A stretch of 16,556 bases of DNA from Thermoplasmata archaeon M9B2D (GCA_002900555.1 MUGD01000040.1:1-16556), one strand, 5' to 3'; shown: positions 1-7,066, numbered from the stretch's first letter. The notes: generated by a model from the letters alone, not told the origin. Made by a program: numbers and translations.

Positions 1-1
1 C

Positions 2-1534
2 TCCGGTGGTATCGGTCTTACCATTGAAATCAAAAACATTGGGGAGATCGACGCACACAATATCGAAGTGGACATTCAGACGACTAATGGAGTTTTCATA
101 ACATCCCTCCCAGGTCACTATCAGATTCCGTTACTGTCTGCAGGGGATTCAACAGAAAAAAGCATACGGGTATGGGGGGTTGGTCTTGGGTTTTTTACCA
201 GCCTTCCAAAACTGACCCTCACTGCCTATGCACCCTATGCAAAAACCAGAGCGAAACATGTCGACATCCGTCTCCTTGGACCATTTGTAAAAAAGGTCGG
301 TGAGTCCTGGGATGCTGACGAATCCTATACCGGATACACCCTGTACACTCCTATGATGTCCACAGAGACGTTCTTGATAAATAACAGTGGGGAAGTGACA
401 CATTCGTGGAAGAGCGCACATAGACCAGCATTGTCAGTCTATCTTCTCGAAAACGGGCATATCCTTCGTACTGCGTTTCCAGGATATAACCCGCGGTTCT
501 GGGGAGGAGGCATCGGTGGTCGTGTCGAACTGTTTGACTGGAACGGGACCAAGGTATGGTCTTTTGACTATTCAACCAGTGACTATTGTCTACATCATGA
601 TGTGGAGATGTTGCCGAATGGCAATATCCTTATGATCGCCTGGGAGTACAAATCAGCAGCAGAGGCTGTTTCCAAGGGACGTAACCCAAACACGCTCCCC
701 TATAGTCAGCTGTGGCCTGATCATCTCATCGAAGTAGCCCCGCTCAACGGATCTGGTGGCACGATTGTCTGGGAGTGGCATCTCTGGGATCATCTAATCC
801 AAGACTACGACCCAACAAAGGAGAACTACGGGGTCGTACAAGACCATCCGGAGTTGGTTGATATTAACTATGGCGGAAGAATCCTTGCAGATTGGACCCA
901 TATCAATTCCGTCGATTATAATGAAGAATATGACCAAATCCTGCTTAGTGTACTGAACTTTGATGAGATTTGGGTTATCGACCATAGTACGACAACTGAA
1001 GAAGCCGCTGGTCATACCGGGGGACGATACGGCAAAGGCGGGGACCTGCTCTACCGCTGGGGAAACCCATTGACGTATCAGATGGGCAGTGAGAGTGACC
1101 AGAAGCTGTTTAACCAACATGATGCAACATGGATTACACCAGGTTTACCCGGAGAAGGTAACATCCTTATTTTCAACAACGGCCAGGGACGTCCCGGCGA
1201 GGATTATTCCTCGGTAGACGAGATTGTCCCTCCGATGACACAGAACGGGACATTTGTTCTCCTTGCAGGGTCTGCGTATGGACCCAACGAGGTGATATGG
1301 GGCTATACGGCGGAGAAACCAACTGAGTTTTATGCGATAAATCTTGGGGGTGCACAACGGTTACCGAACGGCAATACGCTTATTTGCAACGGACCGCTTG
1401 GTCAGTTCTTCGAAGTTACCAGTGAAAAAGAAGTTGTGTGGACGTATGTAAATCAGATTCCAGATCCGCTCGATAGTCATGTGTTCAAAATCCTTCGATA
1501 TGGACCGGAATATCCAGGACTACCGTTTCGGTGA
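2..1534 (+). CDS. Arylsulfotransferase-like beta-propeller protein, 5' end missing
   Basis: The reading frame is open from the first full codon of the window, so the gene starts outside it; a GTG at 68 is in frame but lies inside an ongoing beta-strand domain and is not a convincing start. The visible 510 residues begin with a CARDB/NEW3-like beta-sandwich (about residues 1-95). A propeller of the arylsulfotransferase family (Arylsulfotrans / Arylsulfotran_2) follows. Typical blade signatures are LHHDVEMLPNGNIL (near residue 197), DWTHINSVDYNEE, FNQHDATWI (His near 373) and QRLPNGNTLICNG. In the known enzymes a propeller-centre histidine carries the sulfate during transfer between phenolic compounds; many archaeal members are untested and may only share the fold. 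The protein is probably secreted, but the signal peptide would be outside the window and no C-terminal anchor is seen. The family is fairly sure, the activity is not. Confidence 0.75.
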   Translation, partial: SGGIGLTIEIKNIGEIDAHNIEVDIQTTNGVFITSLPGHYQIPLLSAGDSTEKSIRVWGVGLGFFTSLPKLTLTAYAPYAKTRAKHVDIRLLGPFVKKVGESWDADESYTGYTLYTPMMSTETFLINNSGEVTHSWKSAHRPALSVYLLENGHILRTAFPGYNPRFWGGGIGGRVELFDWNGTKVWSFDYSTSDYCLHHDVEMLPNGNILMIAWEYKSAAEAVSKGRNPNTLPYSQLWPDHLIEVAPLNGSGGTIVWEWHLWDHLIQDYDPTKENYGVVQDHPELVDINYGGRILADWTHINSVDYNEEYDQILLSVLNFDEIWVIDHSTTTEEAAGHTGGRYGKGGDLLYRWGNPLTYQMGSESDQKLFNQHDATWITPGLPGEGNILIFNNGQGRPGEDYSSVDEIVPPMTQNGTFVLLAGSAYGPNEVIWGYTAEKPTEFYAINLGGAQRLPNGNTLICNGPLGQFFEVTSEKEVVWTYVNQIPDPLDSHVFKILRYGPEYPGLPFR

Positions 1535-1551
1535 TGGTGACAGGAAAAAAC

Positions 1552-1559
1552 CTTTTAAA
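1552..1559 (+). promoter_or_regulatory. TATA box of the membrane protein-RaSEA-TrmI operon
   Basis: CTTTTAAA sits with its centre about 27 bases before the ATG at 1583. By archaeal spacing, transcription would then start at or within a few bases of that ATG. No Shine-Dalgarno precedes the start, which fits a leaderless mRNA. The element lies just after the stop of the preceding gene. Confidence 0.6.
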
Positions 1560-1582
1560 GATGGATTCCTTGCTGGCCCACT

Positions 1583-2785
1583 ATGGCAAAGAGACGAAAA
1601 GAAGGAGCTGAAGCGGAAGAGCAAATCGATTTCCAGATACCAAAGTTCGATGAAGAAGCGTTTTTGAAACGGGAACGGCGCAACATCAAGACAATGCTCA
1701 TTGCATTCCTCTTTGGCCTGCTCATTTCGATTATCTGTTTTGGGTTCTGGGTGCTCATCGGTGATAACTTCATTCGCTGGGAGCTTGTCCTGCTTGTCGG
1801 GGTCGTAAATTCAATCTGGATAAAATATCTGTTCTTGAAACTGAAGATTGATCTTACTGATTTTGGACGCAAAGGCTGGTTGAGCACGTTTTTCACCTAT
1901 TTCTTCACTTGGCTGCTGATCTTAGTTGTGCTGGTGAACCCTCCGTTCTATGACGCGGAATCACCACGTGTTGAAATCGCAGTGCTCCCCGGGATGCAAG
2001 AACCAGGTGGCACCATCTTAATTGCAGCGTACATCGTTGACAACGTCGGGGTCAACAAGGACGGAATCAACTTCACGATTACCGACCCTCTGGGAACGAG
2101 GCAATCCCCGGATTTCACCTACGAAGATAACATCTTCCGGTATACCTACGAGAACCCTGATGATTTGCTCGGTACCTATGAATTCCTGTTCGTCGTCTCT
2201 GATGTCAACGACAAAAAGACGACCATGAACGGCTCGTTTACCTATTCAAGGGACGCCCTGAATATCACCTCATCGCTGCGCGATGGGATCAGAAGTGGGG
2301 ATTCAATCACCATTAAGGCTGACGAACGGATAAGCAAAGAGAATTTCAGAGTGTACTATCGAATCGATGGTAGCCAAGACATCAACGTCGATCGCAAGAC
2401 ACCATCCGATAAAGAGCGATACGAAACATCAGCGGAGTTCGAAGGATGGACCCCAAATGCTACTCTGACCGTACGGGTCTATGCTGAGGCACGATATTAC
2501 TTCATAAACGTGCCTGAGAAGTTCTCAAACATCGTCACAGACACACAGGTTTATGAGTTTTCAACGGCAAACGACCCGACCATCGGAACACAAGAACCAT
2601 TGGTGGAATGGAACGTTACGCTTGCATCACTCCAAAAGCCACAATTGCCAAACACGCTTAACTACGTCCTACCCTATCCAAGAAGCATCGGGGCTACCCC
2701 CGGCTTTGAGGCGATCATGTTGATTCTCGCTGTCGTAGTCGGGATGCTGCTGTTCAAACGCAAAAAGAAAGATACCATGCCATGA
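1583..2785 (+). CDS. Membrane protein with extracytoplasmic beta domains and PGF-CTERM-like tail
   Basis: I do not recognise a named family. The 400-residue protein has a charged N-terminus (MAKRRKEG..., about 35 residues) without a signal peptide and three hydrophobic segments near 37-59, 65-85 and 100-118. A long polar part (about 120-365) rich in beta-strand patterns comes next, probably two or three Ig-like domains outside the cell. The C-terminus reads TPGFE (PGF at 373-375), then a hydrophobic stretch, then KRKKK. That layout resembles PGF-CTERM tails, the sorting signals processed by archaeosortase A, although the usual PGFG is PGFE here. The ATG at 1583 follows a TATA box at leaderless distance. 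The last four bases overlap the next start (ATGA), so it is translationally coupled to the RaSEA gene even though the protein is not an obvious tRNA-modification factor. Confidence 0.8.
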   Translation: MAKRRKEGAEAEEQIDFQIPKFDEEAFLKRERRNIKTMLIAFLFGLLISIICFGFWVLIGDNFIRWELVLLVGVVNSIWIKYLFLKLKIDLTDFGRKGWLSTFFTYFFTWLLILVVLVNPPFYDAESPRVEIAVLPGMQEPGGTILIAAYIVDNVGVNKDGINFTITDPLGTRQSPDFTYEDNIFRYTYENPDDLLGTYEFLFVVSDVNDKKTTMNGSFTYSRDALNITSSLRDGIRSGDSITIKADERISKENFRVYYRIDGSQDINVDRKTPSDKERYETSAEFEGWTPNATLTVRVYAEARYYFINVPEKFSNIVTDTQVYEFSTANDPTIGTQEPLVEWNVTLASLQKPQLPNTLNYVLPYPRSIGATPGFEAIMLILAVVVGMLLFKRKKKDTMP

Positions 2786-3825
2786 ACGAGATAGCAGTCT
2801 TCTGCCAGTCATTTAAAAAGGATTTTACTCCCCGCGCACAGAACCCGCGACAACCGGTTCGCTGCTGGTCAGAAAAAGATGTGCTGGACGGCACCGTGGT
2901 CGATGCATACGTCATTATCCTCCGAACACAAGGATGCTCCTGGATGCGTTCTTCCGGTTGTACGATGTGCGGGTATTTCAACGACAGCATGCTTGCCCCG
3001 GTTTCTGAAGAGGAGTTACAGGCTCAGTTTGAGGTCGCCATGCACCAGTACAAAGGGGAAAAGATTGTAAAACTGTTCACCTCAGGAAGTTTCCTTGATT
3101 CTTCAGAACTCCCTGACGTCGTGCAACAGAACATCCTCGATAGCCTATCCAAGAAAGCAGAAAAAATCTCAGTGGAGTCACGACCGCAGTACATCACTGA
3201 AAAAAAACTGACGGTGATTGAGAAGACGCTGTCGTCAAAAGAATTTGAAATCGGGATTGGCCTGGAGACCTCAAACGACGTCATCAGAGAAAAAGCAATC
3301 AACAAAGGGTTTACGTTCCAGCAGTACGTCAAGGCCACAAAGCTCCTGCGAAACCATCAGATGAAGGTGAAGACCTACGTGCTTATGAAACCACCGTTTT
3401 TAACAGAGAAACAGGCACTTATGGATTGCGTTCGAACGACCAAAGAAACCAAAAGATACACGGATAGCATCTCCCTAAACCCGACGAACGTGCAACATCA
3501 TACGGTGGTGGAGTACCTTTGGAAACGAAATCAGTACCGGCCACCATGGCTTTGGAGTATCGTAGAATACCTAAAACAGAGCGCCAGCCTTACCGACGTG
3601 TTTGTGAAATGCGATGTGGTCGGTGGCGGTGGCATGCGTGGGGCACATAACTGCGGTGTCTGTGACCATTCGTTTCTGGAGGCAATCAGAGAATTTTCAC
3701 TTTCGCAAAACTCGACCGTCTTCGATAATCTTTCCTGCGATTGTCAGGAGAAATGGCGTGACCAGCTTGACCTGGAGACCCTTAGTTTTGGCTCCTTTGT
3801 TGATTTTTCACGGTGGAACCCATGA
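2782..3825 (+). CDS. raSEA: Archaeosine-biosynthesis radical SAM protein, RaSEA family
   Basis: This 347-residue protein matches the archaeal RaSEA family (TIGR01210 type). Those enzymes act with ArcS on G15 of tRNA: ArcS attaches lysine to preQ0, and RaSEA cleaves the adduct by radical chemistry to give archaeosine. The cluster-binding cysteines are C52, C60 and C63 in TQGCSWMRSSGCTMCGY, the family's wide CxxxxxxxCxxC arrangement. Further family-like blocks are EKISVESRPQYI (about 130-140), EIGIGLETS and KTYVLMKPPFLTE. The C-terminal part carries HNCGVCD and CDC, extra cysteines that may bind metal. The start overlaps the upstream stop by four bases, and its own stop overlaps the trmI ATG in the same way. 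ArcS and the transglycosylase TGT are not in the window. Confidence 0.87.
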   Translation: MNEIAVFCQSFKKDFTPRAQNPRQPVRCWSEKDVLDGTVVDAYVIILRTQGCSWMRSSGCTMCGYFNDSMLAPVSEEELQAQFEVAMHQYKGEKIVKLFTSGSFLDSSELPDVVQQNILDSLSKKAEKISVESRPQYITEKKLTVIEKTLSSKEFEIGIGLETSNDVIREKAINKGFTFQQYVKATKLLRNHQMKVKTYVLMKPPFLTEKQALMDCVRTTKETKRYTDSISLNPTNVQHHTVVEYLWKRNQYRPPWLWSIVEYLKQSASLTDVFVKCDVVGGGGMRGAHNCGVCDHSFLEAIREFSLSQNSTVFDNLSCDCQEKWRDQLDLETLSFGSFVDFSRWNP

Positions 3826-4595
3826 AACAAGCCGTCCAGCAGGGCGATATCGTGGTGCTTATTGATGAAAGCCTACGGAAAATCCTCGTTGATACCGGTA
3901 GTAAAACCGATAAAATTAAGGGGATTGGGGTCATCGACCCGAAAACCCTCATCGGACAATACTATGGGGAAAAGCTAACAATCGGCAGTAAACAGTTCTG
4001 GCTGCTTGTTCCTTCCCTGCAGGATAAGTTACAGGGATTGCATCGTCAGGCGCAGATCATCTTACCACGCGATGCAGCTCAAATCTGTATGAACTGCTCC
4101 ATCGAGCCTGGGCAACGGGTGCTTGAGGCAGGGATCGGGTCCGGGTCGCTAACCATCGCACTTGCCTCCGCTGTCGCACCCAATGGGACCATCATTTCTT
4201 ATGACATCAGAGAGGAGTTTATCGACCATGCGATGAAAAACCTCAGGCAAGCAGGTCTCTTACAGTATGTGACGACAAAAATCAAGGATGTGACAGAAGG
4301 AATCGATGAATCTGACCTTGATGCGGTCATCCTCGATATCCCAAACCCCTGGGCAGCAGTACCCCATGCATGGAAGGCACTGAAGGTCGGCGGGTATCTC
4401 TGTGCCTACTCACCACTTATCTCTCAGGTGGAACAGACCGTACACGCCATCCAACAGGAACGCTTCATCGAATGTAAGACCTATGAGAACATTCAGCGGG
4501 AGATGATCGTCTCAAAACATGGGACCCGCCCGAGCTTCGAGATGCTTGGTCACACCGGGTATGTGACGTTCGCACGAAAGGTGACAACCCTGTAA
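3822..4595 (+). CDS. trmI: tRNA (adenine-N1)-methyltransferase TrmI
   Basis: This is an SAM-dependent class I methyltransferase that makes 1-methyladenosine at position 58, and in many archaea also 57, in the T-loop of tRNA. The 257-residue length suits archaeal TrmI. A small beta-barrel N-terminal domain (about 1-70, starting QQGDIVVLIDE) comes before the catalytic domain. Motif I is VLEAGIGSGSLT (near 102-113), the acidic ribose-binding residue follows in SYDIREE, and the family motif LDIPNPW lies near 169. The C-terminus RPSFEMLGHTGYVTFARK is characteristic. ATG 3822 is chosen over GTG 3813 because it gives the same ATGA overlap with the upstream gene as the preceding junction, so this is the third gene of one tRNA-linked operon. 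Active TrmI enzymes are normally homotetramers. Confidence 0.92.
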   Translation: MKQAVQQGDIVVLIDESLRKILVDTGSKTDKIKGIGVIDPKTLIGQYYGEKLTIGSKQFWLLVPSLQDKLQGLHRQAQIILPRDAAQICMNCSIEPGQRVLEAGIGSGSLTIALASAVAPNGTIISYDIREEFIDHAMKNLRQAGLLQYVTTKIKDVTEGIDESDLDAVILDIPNPWAAVPHAWKALKVGGYLCAYSPLISQVEQTVHAIQQERFIECKTYENIQREMIVSKHGTRPSFEMLGHTGYVTFARKVTTL

Positions 4596-4626
4596 AGATA
4601 GGAGTCTCTGATAGCGGCTCCGAATG

Positions 4627-4634
4627 CTTTAAAT
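4627..4634 (+). promoter_or_regulatory. TATA box of serC
   Basis: CTTTAAAT precedes serC, with an expected transcription start near 4657. This leaves a leader of about 22 bases that carries GGAGG at 4667-4671, eight bases before the ATG at 4680. The Shine-Dalgarno decides the serC start against the upstream in-frame TTG at 4641 and ATG at 4665. Confidence 0.6.
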
Positions 4635-4679
4635 CTCTTTTTGATATACACTGCTTCAACAACAATGGAGGATCTTGTT

Positions 4680-5765
4680 ATGACAAAACGTGTGTATAAC
4701 TTCTATGCAGGACCAGCGACGTTACCGCTTCCTGTTCTGAAAAAAGCACAGGATGAGCTGCTTGATTTTCGTGGGACCGGAATGTCCATTCTTGAGATTT
4801 CTCATCGATCCAAGGAATACGATGCGATTCATAAGAAAGCCTCGGAACTGCTCAGAGAACTTATGGGCATCCCAAGTGAGTATAAGGTCTTATGGCTCCA
4901 AGGTGGCGCATCAACCCAGTTTTTCATGGCGCCAGTTAACCTGCAGCAGGCCGGAAAACCAATGGAATATGTCAACACAGGTTCATGGGCGAAGAAGGCG
5001 ATCAAGGAAGCAAATCTGTACGGTGAGGTGAAGATTGTTGCTTCTTCGGAGGATAAGAAGTTTACCTATATCCCGAAGAACGTCGTTTTTAGCAACAACG
5101 CAGCATTTGCACATATCACCAGTAATGAAACCATCGGGGGGATCGAATGGCAGGTGTGGCCAGCTGTCCCTAATGAGGTCCCGCTTGTCTGTGATATGAG
5201 CTCGAATTTCATGGATAAGGTCATCGATGTCAAGAGGTTTGGACTTATTTACGCAGGTGCGCAGAAGAACCTTGGACCTGCAGGGGTCACCGTGGTCATC
5301 GTCAGGGAGGATCTGATCAACAGGGTTCCTGAAAACACACCGACGATGCTTCAGTATAAGACACATGTTGAAAAAGATTCCTTGTACAACACCTGCCCAT
5401 GTTTCTCGATATACCTTTGCGAGCTTGTGTTGGAATATCTGAAAGACCTTGGCGGGATTCCAGCAATGGAAAAACAGAACCGTAAGAAAGCAAAAATGGT
5501 GTACGATATCATCGATAAATCAAATGGGTTTTACAAGGGTGTCGCACAACCAGAGTCACGGTCGTTAATGAATGTCACCTTTAATCTTGCCACTCCGGAG
5601 CTTGAGGCAAAATGTGTCGAGGAGGCAAAGAAAAGAGGACTTATTGGGCTAAAAGGGCATCGTTCCGTCGGTGGCATGCGCGCATCGATATATAATGCGA
5701 TGTCTTTGGAAGGCGTCGAGGCGCTCTGTACATTTTTAAAAGAATTCCAGCAGCAAAATCAATAA
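4680..5765 (+). CDS. serC: Phosphoserine aminotransferase SerC
   Basis: This PLP enzyme converts 3-phosphohydroxypyruvate plus glutamate to 3-phosphoserine plus 2-oxoglutarate, the second step of serine synthesis. The 361 residues match the classical bacterial-type SerC along their whole length: NFYAGPATLP at the start, EISHRSKEY (39-47), LQGGASTQF, CDMSSN (171-176) and the PLP-binding lysine K196 in YAGAQKNLGPAG. Also present are the substrate-binding block LKGHRSVGGMRASIYNAM and the ending LCTFLKEFQ. The gene is monocistronic by appearance, with its own TATA box and Shine-Dalgarno, and a T-rich tract just after the stop. Many euryarchaea use a different aminotransferase for this step, so the bacterial-type enzyme may reflect an old transfer; its base composition matches its neighbours, so the transfer would not be recent. 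Confidence 0.95.
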   Translation: MTKRVYNFYAGPATLPLPVLKKAQDELLDFRGTGMSILEISHRSKEYDAIHKKASELLRELMGIPSEYKVLWLQGGASTQFFMAPVNLQQAGKPMEYVNTGSWAKKAIKEANLYGEVKIVASSEDKKFTYIPKNVVFSNNAAFAHITSNETIGGIEWQVWPAVPNEVPLVCDMSSNFMDKVIDVKRFGLIYAGAQKNLGPAGVTVVIVREDLINRVPENTPTMLQYKTHVEKDSLYNTCPCFSIYLCELVLEYLKDLGGIPAMEKQNRKKAKMVYDIIDKSNGFYKGVAQPESRSLMNVTFNLATPELEAKCVEEAKKRGLIGLKGHRSVGGMRASIYNAMSLEGVEALCTFLKEFQQQNQ

Positions 5766-5772
5766 TCACTGG

Positions 5773-5794
5773 TTTTCTTTTTTTTTTAATTTTT
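5773..5794 (+). terminator. T-rich terminator after serC
   Basis: A run of thymines broken by a few other bases (TTTTC, ten T, AA, five T) starts eight bases after the serC stop. No hairpin precedes it, which is normal for archaeal termination at oligo-T tracts. Confidence 0.6.
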
Positions 5795-5817
5795 AATACA
5801 AGGAATGAATACGGCGG

Positions 5818-5900
5818 TGTCTCAAAACTCGATTGTTCATCTTGAAGCAGTTCTTCGTTTTGTTACGTTATTCTAGGAGAAATCAAATACTTTTGAGACA
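5818..5900. repeat. 83-bp unit bounded by perfect 10-bp inverted repeats
   Basis: TGTCTCAAAA at 5818-5827 and its exact reverse complement TTTTGAGACA at 5891-5900 bound 63 bases with no open reading frame of note. The arrangement resembles the ends of a very small non-autonomous element or an insertion-sequence remnant. No clear target-site duplication flanks it and no transposase is in the window. The ends could instead be a long-range RNA stem or a pair of binding sites. Confidence 0.4.
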
Positions 5901-5936
5901 AAGCCAATGAATACTTTCAGTGACCTTATTCTTAGG

Positions 5937-5944
5937 TATATAAA
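5937..5944 (+). promoter_or_regulatory. Orphan TATA box before a candidate small RNA
   Basis: TATATAAA is one of the best TATA boxes in the window, yet no gene on the plus strand follows it. The predicted start is near 5967, leading into the double-hairpin segment that ends in six T at 6022-6027. Confidence 0.5.
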
Positions 5945-5966
5945 GGATGATAACCTTATCAGAATT

Positions 5967-6027
5967 AATTGACTTGGATTGCGGGGGACATGCCAGCCGG
6001 GGTTGCTGGCATTTCTGCCACTTTTTT
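5967..6027 (+). ncRNA. Candidate small RNA with two mutually exclusive hairpins
   Basis: Downstream of the orphan TATA box lies a GC-rich segment of about 60 bases. ATGCCAGC (5990-5997) pairs perfectly with GCTGGCAT (6005-6012) around a 7-base loop. TGGCA (6007-6011) can instead pair with TGCCA (6016-6020) around TTTC, directly followed by CTTTTTT. The two stems share 6007-6011, so only one can form. The segment ends at the 3' end of the convergent RNase HII gene, so no plus-strand gene lies within reach to be controlled. It may be a short independent RNA, or a terminator region between convergent genes. A 16-codon frame from ATG 5990 also exists but has no support. Confidence 0.35.
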
Positions 6028-6685
6028 ATGGAAACTCATCTAAACGTTTTGTTTTCTGGTTTCTAAGGAGTTTTTGACAGGTTTCCCAGGATGTGCGTAC
6101 ATGTGGGGGTAATGAGCCGAACTGTTCTACCCATGTCTGTAAAAATTTCTTCGTCACAGGGTCAGAGGGATACCCGCTCCCAAGTGGAATATTGAGTTGT
6201 GGTTCTAGCTCAGTTGCAATCGTACGAACATGTTGGTCTCTCGTAACCTTGGCAAGAATGCTTGCCGCCCCAACGATAGGATATCGTTCGTCTGCTTTGT
6301 GTTTGGAAATTATTTGTGGTTTGAACGACATACGTGAGAGGATGTCTCTACCGAAACGCTCTTCTTTGACATCCACTGCATCGACATAGCAGACATCTGG
6401 TCTGAGCTTCTCGATGATTTTACTATACACAAACACCTCAAGTTCGTTGAGTGTCATGGTCTTGCGAAGATCATCGATATCAGCTGCAGGTAGTACAATG
6501 ACCTCATATTTTGAGACAATCTTTTGTATCATGGGGACGAGCTGTTCTCGTCTTTTTGATGTAAGCTGTTTAGAGTCTGCGACACCGATTCGGACAAGTT
6601 CCAAATCGTTCTCGACAAGAATTCCTGCAACGACCAATGGACCAAAGCAAGGACCTCTACCGGATTCATCAACTCCACAGATCAT
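6026..6685 (-). CDS. rnhB: Ribonuclease HII
   Basis: This enzyme cuts the RNA strand of RNA-DNA hybrids and removes single ribonucleotides from DNA. The 219-residue protein has the archaeal size. The catalytic acidic residues are D6 and E7 in GVDESGRGP, D102 in YVDAVDV and D132 in KADERYP, followed by VGAASILAKVTRD and the substrate-recognition region GSGYPSDPVT. The start is fixed because the invariant D6-E7 block sits only five residues from the ATG. It is a single gene on the minus strand, divergent from tRNA-Thr and convergent with serC. A TATA-like sequence at 6692-6699 lies too close to the ATG to be the promoter. Confidence 0.95.
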   Translation of the reverse strand: MICGVDESGRGPCFGPLVVAGILVENDLELVRIGVADSKQLTSKRREQLVPMIQKIVSKYEVIVLPAADIDDLRKTMTLNELEVFVYSKIIEKLRPDVCYVDAVDVKEERFGRDILSRMSFKPQIISKHKADERYPIVGAASILAKVTRDQHVRTIATELEPQLNIPLGSGYPSDPVTKKFLQTWVEQFGSLPPHVRTSWETCQKLLRNQKTKRLDEFP

Positions 6686-6714
6686 CGAGGTCTTATAACT
6701 GATAGCTGTACAAA

Positions 6715-6731
6715 GATGTTACGGAAACATC
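6715..6731. repeat. Short inverted repeat between rnhB and tRNA-Thr
   Basis: GATGTT (6715-6720) and AACATC (6726-6731) are exact reverse complements separated by five bases, in the divergent promoter region of rnhB and the tRNA gene. It could be a dyad for a regulator, but arms this short can arise by chance. Confidence 0.25.
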
Positions 6732-6740
6732 CATAGGCAA

Positions 6741-6751
6741 TTTTTTAATAA
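6741..6751 (+). promoter_or_regulatory. Probable TATA element of tRNA-Thr
   Basis: TTTTTTAATAA ends 25 bases before the tRNA 5' end, close to the usual archaeal TATA spacing. The element is weaker than the consensus. Confidence 0.4.
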
Positions 6752-6776
6752 TCGGACCTTATTTAGGCCTTAACAC

Positions 6777-6849
6777 GCCGCCGTAGCTTAGCTGGTGGAG
6801 CGGCTGATTCGTAATCAGCAGGTCAGGGGTTCAAATCCCTTCGGCGGCT
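6777..6849 (+). tRNA. tRNA-Thr (anticodon CGT)
   Basis: A full cloverleaf can be drawn. The 7-bp acceptor is GCCGCCG (6777-6783) with CGGCGGC (6842-6848). The anticodon stem is GCTGA/TCAGC around the loop TTCGTAA, with anticodon CGT at 6810-6812 reading ACG. The T-arm is AGGGG-TTCAAAT-CCCTT, and U73 is the discriminator, as usual for archaeal threonine tRNAs. T8, A9 and G18-G19 are in place. There is no intron and CCA is not encoded. The gene marks the point where base composition changes from moderately GC-rich to AT-rich, a typical insertion site for integrated elements. Confidence 0.95.
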
Positions 6850-6874
6850 TGACAACAATTAGCACGGTGATTCT

Positions 6875-6951
6875 GAAGGGGAAAAACAAAAAATTTTTAC
6901 CGGTTAATTCAAGTTCCAATCTCGATAGGGGTTCAAATCTCTTCCCCCTTC
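6875..6951 (+). pseudogene. Degenerate tRNA-like element, 77 bases
   Basis: GAAGGGG (6875-6881) pairs over seven bases with CCCCTTC (6945-6951). A T-arm with stem AGGGG and CTCTT around TTCAAAT lies at 6927-6943; it includes two G-T pairs and is joined to the acceptor by one extra C. Its first 13 bases are identical to the T-arm start of tRNA-Thr. The centre does not form a D-arm or a usable anticodon arm: it is A/T-rich (about 6882-6900) and then reads ACCGGTTAATTC. ATTTTTT follows the 3' end. This looks like a decayed tRNA or a tRNA-derived attachment remnant; a real but aberrant tRNA-like RNA is the less likely reading. Confidence 0.5.
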
Positions 6952-7066
6952 ATTTTTTCTGAACAAAGGAAATGATATGTAGATATATCATTGAAGTCTT
7001 GGCTCGAAGGGACAGGAAATCAATATTAAGATAATTAAAATTTTTAAACACTTAGATTAGTAACCG

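Noticed and set aside
68..70. GTG as start of the arylsulfotransferase-like gene
   Set aside because: The frame is open upstream to the window edge and the residues before it (IEIKNIGEIDAHNIEVD) continue a beta-sandwich domain, so the real start is outside.
5990..6040. 16-codon frame MPAGVAGISATFLWKLI from ATG 5990
   Set aside because: It falls on the hairpin arms and antisense to the rnhB end. Its coding look is explained by the GC-rich palindrome.
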